Of a stretch of 64,000 nucleotides of DNA, positions 26,658 to 35,126 are shown piece after piece. The stretch is from the NCBI RefSeq assembly GCF_002205895.1, contig NZ_NJDE01000005.1, forward strand, positions 21,726-85,725, read 5' to 3'. The position numbers were made by a program, and so were the translations under genes. Under the pieces are notes generated by a model. It had not been told where the DNA came from. It was given only the letters and a program-made list of their open reading frames with translations, and did no database searches. The DNA comes from Saccharibacillus sp. O23. GTDB taxonomy: Bacteria; Bacillota; Bacilli; Paenibacillales; Paenibacillaceae. Positions within the stretch are counted from its first letter, which is position 1. Every line of letters begins with the position of its first letter.

Positions 26658-26927
26658 ATGAAGAGAATAATGGAAGTTGGAGATGTATTCGAGTCTAAAG
26701 AAAATGAAATCATTATAGTCGGGATCGAGCCTGTACTTGACTATTTAAACGAAATTAAAAATAAGGTTCTGCTTCACACCTCCGATGATAAACAGCTTGA
26801 ACTAGAAGTGAAATCAGTTCGAATTTCTAATTCACCAACTGACAAAAAAATGTTAGGTATATGTCTTGGAGAATCTATCGTTCCTAAGCATATTTTATTA
26901 GGAGCGACTGTATACGTTCTTCCTTAG
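26658..26927 (+). CDS. Small immunity-array protein (beta-barrel-like)
   Basis: 89 residues. The alternation of hydrophobic strands (DVFESKENEIIIVGIEPV, KVLLHTSDDKQLELEVKSVRI, GICLGES...GATVYVLP) resembles the second beta-barrel domain of translation GTPases such as EF-Tu, but without a GTPase domain. This is an impression of fold from spacing and motif, not proof. The ribosome binding site is AAGAAGG. Its position in a tandem array of small AT-rich genes downstream of a toxin suggests an immunity role. Confidence 0.6.
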   Translation: MKRIMEVGDVFESKENEIIIVGIEPVLDYLNEIKNKVLLHTSDDKQLELEVKSVRISNSPTDKKMLGICLGESIVPKHILLGATVYVLP

Positions 26928-27002
26928 CAGCAGTAAATAAAGAATCGCGTAGCGACAATAACCATTTATTCTGAGCGCAGGAAGAGGAAGGAGCTCAAGC
27001 TA

Positions 27003-27365
27003 TTGATTGACTCCAAGCGTGAAGCCGAACTTATCGAGTTATATTATTCCAACTTAAACGATGCTTATTTTTTGGACGCTTTAAAAAGTTACTCTGAAGG
27101 AAAAGGATTCGGTATAGGAGATATTTGGTGTGTGTTTGCCGAAGAATTTGAACCTGGGGAAGAGGACTATTTTGGGGAGAAGAAAGTTGCTTATTGTTTT
27201 GACTATCCGGCTGTCGCAAAAGATGAAGTTCTGATCGTGGACGACTCTGTATTTTATCGCTATTTACAAGAAGCCAGCATTGAGTTTTTGAAGCGTAACC
27301 CTGCTATGGAAATCGTAGTCGAAGAGTGGATAGAAAAGATAAGGAACTGGATTGATTTGAATTAA
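27003..27365 (+). CDS. CdiI-like ribonuclease-toxin immunity protein
   Basis: 120-residue acidic protein with TTG start at 27003 behind GGAAGGAG. The pattern ELIELYYSNLNDAYFLDAL, GKGFGIGDIWCVFAEEF, EEDYFGEKKVAYCFDYP and a helical C-terminus agrees with the CdiI family that I recall from Bacillota, immunity proteins against contact-dependent ribonuclease toxins. No matching toxin is encoded beside it, so it is an orphan that could protect against toxins from related strains. Confidence 0.72.
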   Translation: MIDSKREAELIELYYSNLNDAYFLDALKSYSEGKGFGIGDIWCVFAEEFEPGEEDYFGEKKVAYCFDYPAVAKDEVLIVDDSVFYRYLQEASIEFLKRNPAMEIVVEEWIEKIRNWIDLN

Positions 27366-27413
27366 CATGTTTTGGAGTAGTTAAAGGGTAGGGGAGTAGG
27401 AGACTGAGCAATT

Positions 27414-27794
27414 ATGGGCAAGTATGTATCAATTAGAGGTTGGTTAGAGTGCGAAGAGCATGACATCGAGAAAATTAAAGATATTAACAGGAAGTTTGTT
27501 CAGAGAGAGTTTACGACTAAATTAGATCATGAAAAGCGCGAGTTATATCAAAAGGGATGGGTTTTCCCCGAAAATCAAGTGAATTGGACATCGTATATTT
27601 TTTATGGAGCAGATCTAAGAGAGTATGATTTGGACTTTATAAAGGATCAAATTCGCGAGATAGCAGAAATCGAAGGCATAACAGGGCACTTCTTAATTGA
27701 TGACCATGACAGTGAGAAAAGATTATGTTGGCAAGTATTTAATAGACGATTAGTAGAATCCGAGCAACTAAATATTTGGTTCCATTTGGAGTAG
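27414..27794 (+). CDS. Immunity-array protein of unknown family
   Basis: 126 residues, acidic and aromatic-rich, with segments GKYVSIRGWLECEEHDIEKI, WTSYIFYGADLREYDLDFI and LCWQVFNRRL. The layout suggests a compact alpha/beta immunity fold; I cannot name the family. ATG 27414 follows a weak purine-rich site. The 3' end overlaps the frame that leads into the next gene. Confidence 0.62.
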   Translation: MGKYVSIRGWLECEEHDIEKIKDINRKFVQREFTTKLDHEKRELYQKGWVFPENQVNWTSYIFYGADLREYDLDFIKDQIREIAEIEGITGHFLIDDHDSEKRLCWQVFNRRLVESEQLNIWFHLE

Positions 27795-27838
27795 GAGGAT
27801 TCGGGTCGGTAGCGTTCTTAGCAGAATCCGAATTTAAA

Positions 27839-28066
27839 ATGGGATTGATGAATTTGGATACCTATCGCTTAGGAGATGAACTAAAATGGGCGGTAGGGCA
27901 TGCCCGTTCTCCGCATCAACGAAGACCGCAGGGCGGCAGCTTGATGGGTGAAGGGTATGTGTGCTGTCCGAATTGTGAAAAGGACTTCTGGATCATCATC
28001 AAAATCGAACATGACGTCATTTCTGGTATAAAGGTCCGCGATGAAGCAAAAGGTTACATAGACTAA
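27839..28066 (+). CDS. Small zinc-ribbon-like immunity-array protein
   Basis: 75 residues from ATG 27839; the frame is open to 27776, but the shorter form starts at a natural domain boundary (MGLMNLDTYRLGDELKW). YVCCPNCEKDFW gives one CxxC pair, half of a zinc ribbon. RRPQGGSLMGEG has the look of a recurring immunity-like family. No good ribosome binding site is seen for either start, so it may be translationally coupled to the preceding gene. Confidence 0.5.
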   Translation: MGLMNLDTYRLGDELKWAVGHARSPHQRRPQGGSLMGEGYVCCPNCEKDFWIIIKIEHDVISGIKVRDEAKGYID

Positions 28067-28150
28067 ATTATGCGGTAGATTCGTCTTGATCGGCAGTAGG
28101 CCTTTCGAGATTTTTTTATATTCTAGAGATTTAAAGAGAGGTGAGTTAGG

Positions 28151-28480
28151 TTGGCATACAGCGCAATACGTTATCAAAAGAATACCTGTTACATTCAAGA
28201 CTCGTTGTTGGGAGAAGTATTGAAATCTATTTTCATCGAAGTTGATAATAAAGTATCGAGCAGCTCGGACAAATATGGTTGGTTGATGCAGGCCCTAAAT
28301 AGATGGTGGGGCGATTTTGAAGATTTTCCTCCCGGCTTAAAAGACATCGAACTTGATGAATGGCTAGTTGATGCAGAAAAAAGATCAGTTTTTGAAGAGA
28401 TACTCATTCTTTCGCTTGAGAAGGCGGATGAAAAGATTTTTGCAGAGATTTTAAAGTTCAAAACTGTTTTAACGGCGTGA
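28151..28480 (+). CDS. Immunity-array protein of unknown family
   Basis: 109 residues, TTG start at 28151 behind GAGAGGTGAG. Acidic, with a Trp-rich centre (YGWLMQALNRWWGDFEDFPPG) and a helical C-terminus. No family is recognised. Size, orientation and composition match the neighbouring array members. Confidence 0.58.
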   Translation: MAYSAIRYQKNTCYIQDSLLGEVLKSIFIEVDNKVSSSSDKYGWLMQALNRWWGDFEDFPPGLKDIELDEWLVDAEKRSVFEEILILSLEKADEKIFAEILKFKTVLTA

Positions 28481-28572
28481 CATAAATTCAAAGTGTTTGG
28501 AGATATGAAGATTACCGACTAAATGCACGGATTGGATTTCTAATAAACCTAATAGATAAGGAGTTGTTTATC

Positions 28573-28941
28573 ATGAGTAAAAGCTCGGAAGAATTCTTGA
28601 AAAATATGCTAGAGTTCTTTCCGTCGCTGCACGAAGCCTATAAAAAATCAATCTTGGATTACGGTAAGGTATTAGAAACTGTAGTGCTTGAAGACCTTTT
28701 TATTCCTCAAATAATCGAGTTGTTAAACGAAGAGGCAGATATCAATCTATTGAAACGTATTTTTGAGTATGTGGAAGAAGTGTTGAATAATGACGATAGT
28801 CATTTAAGAAATCTCTTGTCGATTACTCTTCTAGAAAGATTGGGCAATCACAAAGCTGTTCTAGAGACGGCCCAAAAATATATGGGAATCCAAACGGCCC
28901 GACTTCAAATTGAAGCTGATCGAGCTTTAGGGAGAATATAA
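28573..28941 (+). CDS. Immunity-array helical protein
   Basis: 122 residues, almost entirely alpha-helical and acidic (SKSSEEFLKNMLEFFPSLHE..., IIELLNEEADINLLKRIFEY). AAGGAG lies nine bases before ATG 28573; an earlier in-frame TTG at 28564 abuts that site and is unlikely. It resembles a DUF of small helical proteins seen near toxin loci, but I cannot name it with confidence. Confidence 0.6.
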   Translation: MSKSSEEFLKNMLEFFPSLHEAYKKSILDYGKVLETVVLEDLFIPQIIELLNEEADINLLKRIFEYVEEVLNNDDSHLRNLLSITLLERLGNHKAVLETAQKYMGIQTARLQIEADRALGRI

Positions 28942-28982
28942 GCAACAACACTATATTTCAATAGAAAAAGGGGAGGAATTCC

Positions 28983-29219
28983 ATGAATCATAAGAAAAAT
29001 GAAGTCAGTAAGCAAGAAGTACAAAAAATCGCATTTGAGTATATCTCGCAGAATCCAGCTTCTGATTTTATACTAAGTCTTATAAGCATCGCTAAGAGCG
29101 ACAGACGTTCTCCTTGTTGGTCCGTTGTATTTGAAATACGGAATCGACATGGAGTTGTTGTAGACGGACCTTTAGTGTTAGGGATAGATGAACACGGTGA
29201 GATCGTTAGGGTCGGCTAG
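28983..29219 (+). CDS. Small immunity-array protein
   Basis: 78 residues, ATG 28983 behind GGGGAGGAATT. A helix (KQEVQKIAFEYISQ) is followed by strands (CWSVVFEIRNRHGVVVDGPLVLGIDEHGEIVRVG), a PepSY-like alpha-beta pattern found in several small immunity proteins. No catalytic motif is present. Confidence 0.58.
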   Translation: MNHKKNEVSKQEVQKIAFEYISQNPASDFILSLISIAKSDRRSPCWSVVFEIRNRHGVVVDGPLVLGIDEHGEIVRVG

Positions 29220-29267
29220 AATTGCGGCAAATATCAGTCCGTAAATTTATAGATAAGGAGATGCAGC

Positions 29268-29387
29268 ATGTATATTTTCATTTACATCCGTAATGGCCTA
29301 GCAACGCCAAAAGATGAAATCGAAGATGCGCTGGATGACATGCTGCGGGATCGGAGGAATAAGGAACCCAGATGCGAGGAAACTTAA
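29268..29387 (+). CDS. 39-residue peptide, likely truncated array gene
   Basis: ATG 29268 is seven bases after AAGGAG and opens MYIFIYIRNGLATPKDEIED, an ordinary protein start that breaks off after a basic tail (DRRNKEPRCEET). It overlaps the next gene by 16 bp (29372-29387). The hydrophobic first strand and EIEDALDD helix look like the N-terminal part of a longer alpha/beta immunity-like protein whose remainder was deleted. It could still be translated and couple expression of the next gene. Confidence 0.45.
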   Translation: MYIFIYIRNGLATPKDEIEDALDDMLRDRRNKEPRCEET

Positions 29388-29845
29388 ATCAGCTCATTGA
29401 CCAAGTCAGAACAGCATTGCTAAAATCGCCGGAGCGTATCATAATCGGAAAAATAGAGGATGCCGCCGTATTGGACGAACACGCGACAATAAATGTAGGC
29501 GATTACCGAGAAATGCTGGATTTATTCGACGGAGCACGCTGCGGTGCGATCGACCTGTGGTCTTACGCCGATCTTCCGCAGCATCAGTTTCGCGTTTCCG
29601 ACGTGGAGGGAGGGCCGAATGCTTGGATCGAGATCGGGCAAGTGCTCTACGAGCCGCTGCTGCTTAATCGCGAGAACGGTTCGATCTATCTGCTGAATAC
29701 CGATCGAGATGACTTATGTCTTTTGGCGAGCAACTTGCAATCCTTTTTGAAAAATGACATCTTCGGCTCGGGTTATGCGAAACTTGTTCCTGATCACGAG
29801 CATGACGGTTGGTATCTTTTTTTGCATGAAATGGGACTTGTATAG
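29372..29845 (+). CDS. SUKH-like/unknown immunity-array protein
   Basis: 157 residues, acidic. FRVSDVEGGPNAWIEIGQVLYEPLLLNRENGSIYLL followed by LASNLQSFLKNDIFG resembles the ligand-pocket region and C-terminal helix of SMI1/KNR4-type (SUKH) immunity proteins, though the N-terminal signature is unclear. The ATG overlaps the preceding 39-residue frame. GC content is higher than in the genes before it, so it may have a separate origin within the island. Confidence 0.6.
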   Translation: MRGNLNQLIDQVRTALLKSPERIIIGKIEDAAVLDEHATINVGDYREMLDLFDGARCGAIDLWSYADLPQHQFRVSDVEGGPNAWIEIGQVLYEPLLLNRENGSIYLLNTDRDDLCLLASNLQSFLKNDIFGSGYAKLVPDHEHDGWYLFLHEMGLV

Positions 29846-29881
29846 TTTGATTCTCACGGAAGCAAGGAGGATAAATTTTCA

Positions 29882-30673
29882 ATGACGAATCCCGAAAGAA
29901 ACAACCGCCCCGCTGCTGCTCATGTTCCGCAGGAAGCTCGTTATCCAAGATGCTACGCCGTGAAAATAGAGCGGGCTCCGGAAAAGTCGGTGGCCCAACA
30001 CGTGATGGCTCTCAAAAGATTGCATCCTCCTTTAACGAAACTCACAAATGCCGAGCTGCTGGATCGATTCGAAAATTCGGATGAATGGATATTCGAAGGT
30101 CTATTGAAGAACGAAGCCGAAGCCTTAGTCCGAAGAGTCGAAGAAAAAGGGTTCAGGGCTTCGCTATCGAATTTTGACGACAGCCGGCTTCCGTATGCTT
30201 TGCGCGGAATCTATCGGATGCTGGGAAAGGCCTATCCGTTCGGCATCCCGGAATCCGAATATGCTGCCGTAATCCTCGTGTTATATAAGCAGTTGTCGGA
30301 TCGCAATCTCGCCGAAATCTTATCCCTGCATACCGGCACAGAAGCGGCTTCGGTGTTAAACGATATTTACAAGTCCGCAACGATATCCCGGCCGAGCGAT
30401 GAATTATTTTATTCGGTTAGAGAAAAGCTGGAAGCTCAAGGGCTCGACAGGCTAACGGAAGAGGCGGATCTTAGCGAGTTCGAAGAGATGTGGACGACCG
30501 ATAAACACCAATATGCGTTATATGAAATAGAATCGAATCGCTATGCGATCATGAGGATGGAGACTCCGGCCATGGTACTGATCGAAGAAGAGCATATTGC
30601 AGAGCAGGTCATTCAACGGATGCTCGACCATGGCTGCACGATTTTGGATAAAAATTGGATGGAGTGGGATTAA
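29882..30673 (+). CDS. Larger immunity-array protein of unknown function
   Basis: 263 residues, ATG 29882 behind AAGGAGG. A disordered start leads to a region with conserved-looking KRLHPPLTKLTNAELLDRFENSDEWIFEG, a mid-domain with YKQLSDRNLAEILSLHTG, and a C-terminal strand-rich domain (YALYEIESNRYAIMRMETPAMV). It looks like two small domains joined. No enzyme motif and no signal peptide are seen. It is the last of the same-orientation small genes and has a GC content closer to the chromosome. Confidence 0.6.
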   Translation: MTNPERNNRPAAAHVPQEARYPRCYAVKIERAPEKSVAQHVMALKRLHPPLTKLTNAELLDRFENSDEWIFEGLLKNEAEALVRRVEEKGFRASLSNFDDSRLPYALRGIYRMLGKAYPFGIPESEYAAVILVLYKQLSDRNLAEILSLHTGTEAASVLNDIYKSATISRPSDELFYSVREKLEAQGLDRLTEEADLSEFEEMWTTDKHQYALYEIESNRYAIMRMETPAMVLIEEEHIAEQVIQRMLDHGCTILDKNWMEWD

Positions 30674-30709
30674 GGTTTTATCGCTTTTCTCAAACAAGGA
30701 CGGTGAAAA

Positions 30710-31204
30710 ATGGACAGCGGATTTATCATAAAGATGATCGCGATCAACACGGTATTTTGGCTGGTCTGCTGTCTGGGGACGGCGCATGCGGTTCGATTCC
30801 TGCCGAAGGCTTGGTATGCCCGAAGCGACGGGTTCTTCGCGCAGCGTCCTTTCGAGAAAAAATTATACAAAAAAATCCGCATCGAGCGCTGGAAAGACAA
30901 GCTTCCGGAAGGCGGAGGATTATGGAACTTTCAGAAGAAAAATCTCCATGAGAAACTCACGCCGGAGTATGCGGACCGATTCATTTTGGAGACGAAATAC
31001 GGGGAAGTGGGACACTGGTGCATGGCGGTTCTGGGCTTTGCGTGCGTACTCGTCAATCCGAGCGAGTATGCGGGGATGGCGCTCGCCTGCGCACTCGTCA
31101 ATGTGATCGTACAGATCCCGTTCTGCTTGATTCAGAGGTACAACCGGCCGAGGCTGATTCGTCTGAGATCGCGTTTGGCTTATAAAAACGAGCAAAAAGC
31201 GTAA
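30710..31204 (+). CDS. CrtO-like (glycosyl-diaponeurosporenoate) acyltransferase-family membrane protein
   Basis: 164 residues with three or four TM segments. FFAQRPFEKKLYKKIRIERWKDKLPEGG, the ETKYGEVGHW segment and IPFCLIQRYNRPRL match the pattern I know from staphyloxanthin acyltransferase CrtO and its many homologues of unknown substrate. No carotenoid genes are present in the window, so a staphyloxanthin role is unlikely. It begins 36 bp after the last array gene. ATG 30710 has a weak ribosome binding site. Confidence 0.7.
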   Translation: MDSGFIIKMIAINTVFWLVCCLGTAHAVRFLPKAWYARSDGFFAQRPFEKKLYKKIRIERWKDKLPEGGGLWNFQKKNLHEKLTPEYADRFILETKYGEVGHWCMAVLGFACVLVNPSEYAGMALACALVNVIVQIPFCLIQRYNRPRLIRLRSRLAYKNEQKA

Positions 31205-31315
31205 TCCTTTGCCGGGGATTGCGTTTTTTTATGTAAAGGGATGAATATCCGGCATTTACTCTAGAATAAACCGCGCATCGATCTCCGGACGATGCCGGCA
31301 TACCGATAAGAACGC

Positions 31316-31355
31316 CAAAAAAGCCGATCTGCGGAGTCTATCCGCAGATCGGCTT
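31316..31355 (-). terminator. Terminator of the polyamine operon
   Basis: Perfect 15-bp stem AAGCCGATCTGCGGA (31321-31335) / TCCGCAGATCGGCTT (31341-31355), with the U-run on the minus strand. It lies 30 bp after the nspC stop. Confidence 0.9.
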
Positions 31356-31385
31356 GCTTGTTTGCGAAGCTTCGGAACGCAACCC

Positions 31386-32528
31386 TTACGACAACCGCGA
31401 ACTGTAATCCTCGAATTTGAACTCGCGGATCACTTTGAGGCCTTCCTCGTCGCTGTACGAAGCGATCGAAGGGAGGTTCACGCCGTTGAACATATGGTTC
31501 TTGACCATGGTGTAATGCGCCATGTCGCCGAAGACCAGCTTGTCGCCGATCTCGAGCGGGCGGTCGAACGAGTAGTCGCCGATCACGTCGCCGGCGAGGC
31601 AGGTCATGCCGCCCAGACGGTACGTGATCGCTTTTTCGCCCGGCATGCCCGCGCCCGCGATGTTCGGACGGTAAGGCATCGCCAGAACGTCCGGCATATG
31701 GCATTCCGCCGACGTGTCGAGGATCGCGATGTCCATGCCGTTCTTCATCGTGTCGAGCACGGTCGCCACGAGGTAGCCCGTGTTCAGCGCGATCGCTTCG
31801 CCCGGCTCCAAGTAGACTTGCACGTCGTACTTGTCGCGCGCGAATTCGATGCAGCGGATCAGGCGCTCGACGTCGTAGTCGGGACGCGTGATATGGTGAC
31901 CGCCGCCGAAGTTCAGCCATTTCATGTTTTTGATGACATGGCCGAACTTCTCGTCGACGACCTTCAGCGTGTTCTCCAGCGTATCGGAGTTCTGCTCGCA
32001 CATCGTGTGGAAATGCAGGCCGTCGATGCCTTCCAGATCGCTCTCGTCGAAGTTCTCCAGCGTGATGCCCATGCGGGAGTACGGCGAGCACGGATCGTAG
32101 AGCGGCACTTCGAGCTCCGAATATTCCGGGTTGATGCGCAGGCCCACTTCGATCTTGCGGCCCGGGTAGTTCAAGACTTTGTCTTTGAACTTGCGCCATT
32201 GGGCGAACGAGTTGAACACGATGTGGTCCGTGTAGCTCAGCAGTTCGTCGAACTCGCGATCGACGTAAGCCGGCGCGTACACATGCACTTCTTTGCCCAT
32301 TTTCTCGTAACCGAGACGCGCTTCGAACAGCGAACTGGACGTCACGCCCGCCAGATATTTGCCGACCAGCGGATACTCCGCGAACATGGAGAATCCTTTC
32401 TGGGCGAGCAGGATCTTGGCGCCGGTACGCTCCTGCACGGAGCCGAGCAGTTCAAGGTTCTTGGTGAGCAGGCGCTCGTCCACGACGTAACAAGGCGACG
32501 GGACGGCGCCGAAATCGATGTCTGTCAT
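31386..32528 (-). CDS. nspC: Carboxynorspermidine/carboxyspermidine decarboxylase
   Basis: 380-residue alanine-racemase-fold PLP decarboxylase. The PLP lysine is in LLAQKGFSMF (Lys44). GGGHHITRPDYD and EPGEAIALNTGY hold phosphate-binding residues, and the catalytic Cys is in SAECHMPDV. It removes CO2 from carboxy(nor)spermidine to give (nor)spermidine. It is 22 bp downstream of the dehydrogenase that makes its substrate, so the two form the S-adenosylmethionine-independent polyamine route. Which polyamine is made (spermidine or norspermidine) is not decided by sequence; most bacteria with this pair make spermidine from putrescine. Confidence 0.93.
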   Translation of the reverse strand: MTDIDFGAVPSPCYVVDERLLTKNLELLGSVQERTGAKILLAQKGFSMFAEYPLVGKYLAGVTSSSLFEARLGYEKMGKEVHVYAPAYVDREFDELLSYTDHIVFNSFAQWRKFKDKVLNYPGRKIEVGLRINPEYSELEVPLYDPCSPYSRMGITLENFDESDLEGIDGLHFHTMCEQNSDTLENTLKVVDEKFGHVIKNMKWLNFGGGHHITRPDYDVERLIRCIEFARDKYDVQVYLEPGEAIALNTGYLVATVLDTMKNGMDIAILDTSAECHMPDVLAMPYRPNIAGAGMPGEKAITYRLGGMTCLAGDVIGDYSFDRPLEIGDKLVFGDMAHYTMVKNHMFNGVNLPSIASYSDEEGLKVIREFKFEDYSSRLS

Positions 32529-32550
32529 GATGGTGATATCCTCCTACGCC

Positions 32551-33750
32551 TTAGTCCAGCAGGGTCGGCGAGAAGTCCTCTACCCACGGCAGGCCTTGTT
32601 TGTTCAGTTCTTCCATGAACGGGTCCGGATCGAACTCTTCCACGTTGTAGACGCCCGGCTTTTTCCAGAGGCCTTTGAGGACCATCATGGCGCCGATCAT
32701 CGCAGGCACGCCCGTCGTGTACGAGATCGCCTGCGAACCGACTTCGCGGTAGCATTCTTCGTGATCGCATACGTTGTAGACGTAGTACGTTTTCGGCTCG
32801 CCGTTTTTGGTGCCTTGGAAAATGCAGCCGATGTTCGTTTTGCCTTTCGTGCGCGGTCCGAGCGATGCCGGGTCCGGCAGAACGGCTTTCAGGAATTGCA
32901 GAGGCGCGATCTTCTGGCCTTCGAATTCGATCGGCTCGATCGACGTCATGCCGACGTTTTCGAGCACTTTCAGGTGGTTCAGGTAGTTCTGCGAGAAAGT
33001 CATCCAGAAGCGGATCTTTTTCAGGCCCGGCATGTTTTCGGCGAGGGACTCCAGCTCTTCATGGTACAAGAGGTAGATGTCTTTCGGTCCGATCTCCGGC
33101 AGGTCGTAGACTTTTTTCTCGGAAAGAGGTTCGGTCTCGATCCATTCGCCGTTCTCCCAGTAGCGGCCTTTCGCCGTGATCTCGCGGATATTGATCTCCG
33201 GGTTGAAGTTGGTCGCGAACGGGTAACCGTGGTCGCCCGCGTTGGCGTCGACGATATCGATCTGGTGGATCTCGTCGAAGTAGTGTTTCAGCGCGTAAGC
33301 GCTGAATACGCCGGTTACGCCCGGGTCGAAGCCGCTGCCGAGAACCGCCGTCAGGCCGGCTTTCTCGAACTTCTCGCGGTAAGCCCACTGCCATTTATAT
33401 TCGAATTTCGGATTGTCGAGCGGCTCGTAGTTGGCCGTGTCGAGGTAATGAACGCCCGTTTCGAGGCATGCGTCCATGATCGTCAGGTCCTGATAAGGGA
33501 GCGCCACGTTGATTACGATATCCGGCCCGAAACTTTTGATCAGCTCCACGACTTCTTCGGTGCGGTCTGCGTCGACCTGCGCGACCGAAATCTTCGTGCG
33601 TCCTCCGTCCAATTTCGTTTTCAACGCTTCACACTTCGACAGCGTACGACTCGCGATACAAATTTCCTCAAATACGTCCGGATTCTGGACACACTTATGC
33701 ACGACAACGCTAGCTACGCCGCCGGCACCGATAATCAATGCTTTTCCCAA
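32551..33750 (-). CDS. Carboxy(nor)spermidine dehydrogenase, saccharopine dehydrogenase family
   Basis: 399-residue NADPH-dependent enzyme that condenses aspartate semialdehyde with putrescine (or diaminopropane) to carboxy(nor)spermidine. The Rossmann motif GAGGVAS is at the N-terminus; GSGFDPGVTGVFSAYA and DANAGDHGYPFATNFNPEIN are typical of the CANSDH group. I place the start at TTG 33750 because an AAGGGGGG site lies eight bases before it and the Rossmann strand begins immediately after; a TTG two codons earlier is too close to that site. It is the first gene of the operon with nspC. Confidence 0.9.
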   Translation of the reverse strand: MGKALIIGAGGVASVVVHKCVQNPDVFEEICIASRTLSKCEALKTKLDGGRTKISVAQVDADRTEEVVELIKSFGPDIVINVALPYQDLTIMDACLETGVHYLDTANYEPLDNPKFEYKWQWAYREKFEKAGLTAVLGSGFDPGVTGVFSAYALKHYFDEIHQIDIVDANAGDHGYPFATNFNPEINIREITAKGRYWENGEWIETEPLSEKKVYDLPEIGPKDIYLLYHEELESLAENMPGLKKIRFWMTFSQNYLNHLKVLENVGMTSIEPIEFEGQKIAPLQFLKAVLPDPASLGPRTKGKTNIGCIFQGTKNGEPKTYYVYNVCDHEECYREVGSQAISYTTGVPAMIGAMMVLKGLWKKPGVYNVEEFDPDPFMEELNKQGLPWVEDFSPTLLD

Positions 33751-34139
33751 AATCAAGTCCCCCCTTAGTCCGTTTGAAAAGATAGGTTTTACGTTGGTTT
33801 TACGCGCTTTTAACATCGTTTTTACATAACGAAATGAACTGCGGTTAAAAAATCAACAAGAAGGATTATACAAACTATTCCGCAAAAACACAAGAAAAAC
33901 GCGAAAAAAACGGCTTTTTTCGGAATCGGTCTAGGATTTTAATATAGTTTTAACAGAAATCCTCCGTAATCCGTCGTATTCCTCCGTTTTGTCCGCTGAG
34001 CAGACCCTTTAATGCCCTTATCGGGGCGCAGCGGGCCCGCAGGAGCCGTGGGGCGTTTTGCTCTCTATTCATTAACCTTCCGAGCGCTTTCGCAATCCCG
34101 ACTTTGCGATCGAAGCGAACGTCGAAGAAGCGTCCTCCG
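33751..34139. other. AT-rich upstream region of the polyamine operon
   Basis: About 250 bp of AT-rich DNA with A-tracts (33830-33960), probably the operon promoter on the minus strand, followed by the end of the AraC gene's 3' flank. No gene or riboswitch is recognised. Confidence 0.4.
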
Positions 34140-35015
34140 TCAAGACGGGGAACGCTGCTGGCGGTACTGCCTCGGCGGCAGTCCGGTATGCTTTTTGAAC
34201 GCTTTGGAAAAAGAAAACAGATCCGGATAACCGACCGAATGGGCGATCTCGGATAGGGAGTAGGCGGTCTGTTCGAGCAGCATCCGGGCTTCGTCGAGCT
34301 TGAGCCGCTGCATATGGCTGACCGGCGTATGTCCGTAGCGTTCGTGGAACTTTTTGCTGAAGTAGGTCCGGCCGACGCCCGCGTGGCGCGCCACTTCTTC
34401 CACCGTGATGCCGTCGGCGTAATGGATCTCCATATAATCCAGCCCGCGCTGAAGCCACGAGATCTCGCCGGGATCGAGCAGCTCCGGAGCGTGCTCGGAT
34501 TCGAGCGCGGCGAAGATCCGGTAGAATTCCGACAGTCGGCCGAGATCCGAAGCTTCCGCGACGTCCGAACCGGTTTTTTCCAGAAAAGAAATCATCGCCG
34601 CCGCCGCTTCTTCGACGCGCGCGGAAGGCTGATGCGGACGGTTCGGCGTCAAGCCGATGCGCCGCAGCAGCTCCAGCGCCATTTTGCCGTCGAACGCCAG
34701 AAAGATCTTGCGCAGCGGCGCTTCGGGATCGGTCCAGTATTCGTGCATCACTTGGGGGAACAAGCAGAACAGATCGCCGGGCGCGAGCGCATGGGTTCGC
34801 CCGTTCTGCACGAACGTGCCGCGTCCGTCGAGCACGAGCAGCAGGTAATAATACGCCGTCGTGCGCGGGCCGATATGATAGTTCGGTTTGGCGAGGTTCG
34901 ACCCCAACCGGATCGGCCAAGCGGGACCGGATTTCTCGTAATCGGACGGGGTGAAAAAGTGAATCCGCAGATGTTCGTGATGATCTTCTTTCATATATTC
35001 CGTGTCGATCGACAT
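34140..35015 (-). CDS. AraC-family transcriptional regulator
   Basis: 291 residues. The N-terminal cupin-type sensor (about 30-180: GPRTTAYYYLLLVLDGRGTFVQNGRTHALAPGDLFCLFPQ) and C-terminal double helix-turn-helix (GITVEEVARHAGVGRTYFSKKFHERYG and YSLSEIAHSVGYPDLFSFSKAFKKHTG) are the standard AraC layout. It is divergent from the monooxygenase/sugar-importer operon, so it is the likely activator of that operon with the transported sugar or a derivative as ligand. ATG 35015 follows GAAAGGAG. Confidence 0.92.
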   Translation of the reverse strand: MSIDTEYMKEDHHEHLRIHFFTPSDYEKSGPAWPIRLGSNLAKPNYHIGPRTTAYYYLLLVLDGRGTFVQNGRTHALAPGDLFCLFPQVMHEYWTDPEAPLRKIFLAFDGKMALELLRRIGLTPNRPHQPSARVEEAAAAMISFLEKTGSDVAEASDLGRLSEFYRIFAALESEHAPELLDPGEISWLQRGLDYMEIHYADGITVEEVARHAGVGRTYFSKKFHERYGHTPVSHMQRLKLDEARMLLEQTAYSLSEIAHSVGYPDLFSFSKAFKKHTGLPPRQYRQQRSPS

Positions 35016-35126
35016 GATCCGAACTCCTTTCTCGAAGCGCCTTGCCTACAAAATGACAAAAAGAACGGACGGCGAAATGACATTTACTATTCGGCAAACC
35101 GTTGTTATCATTCTAACAAAAGTAAT

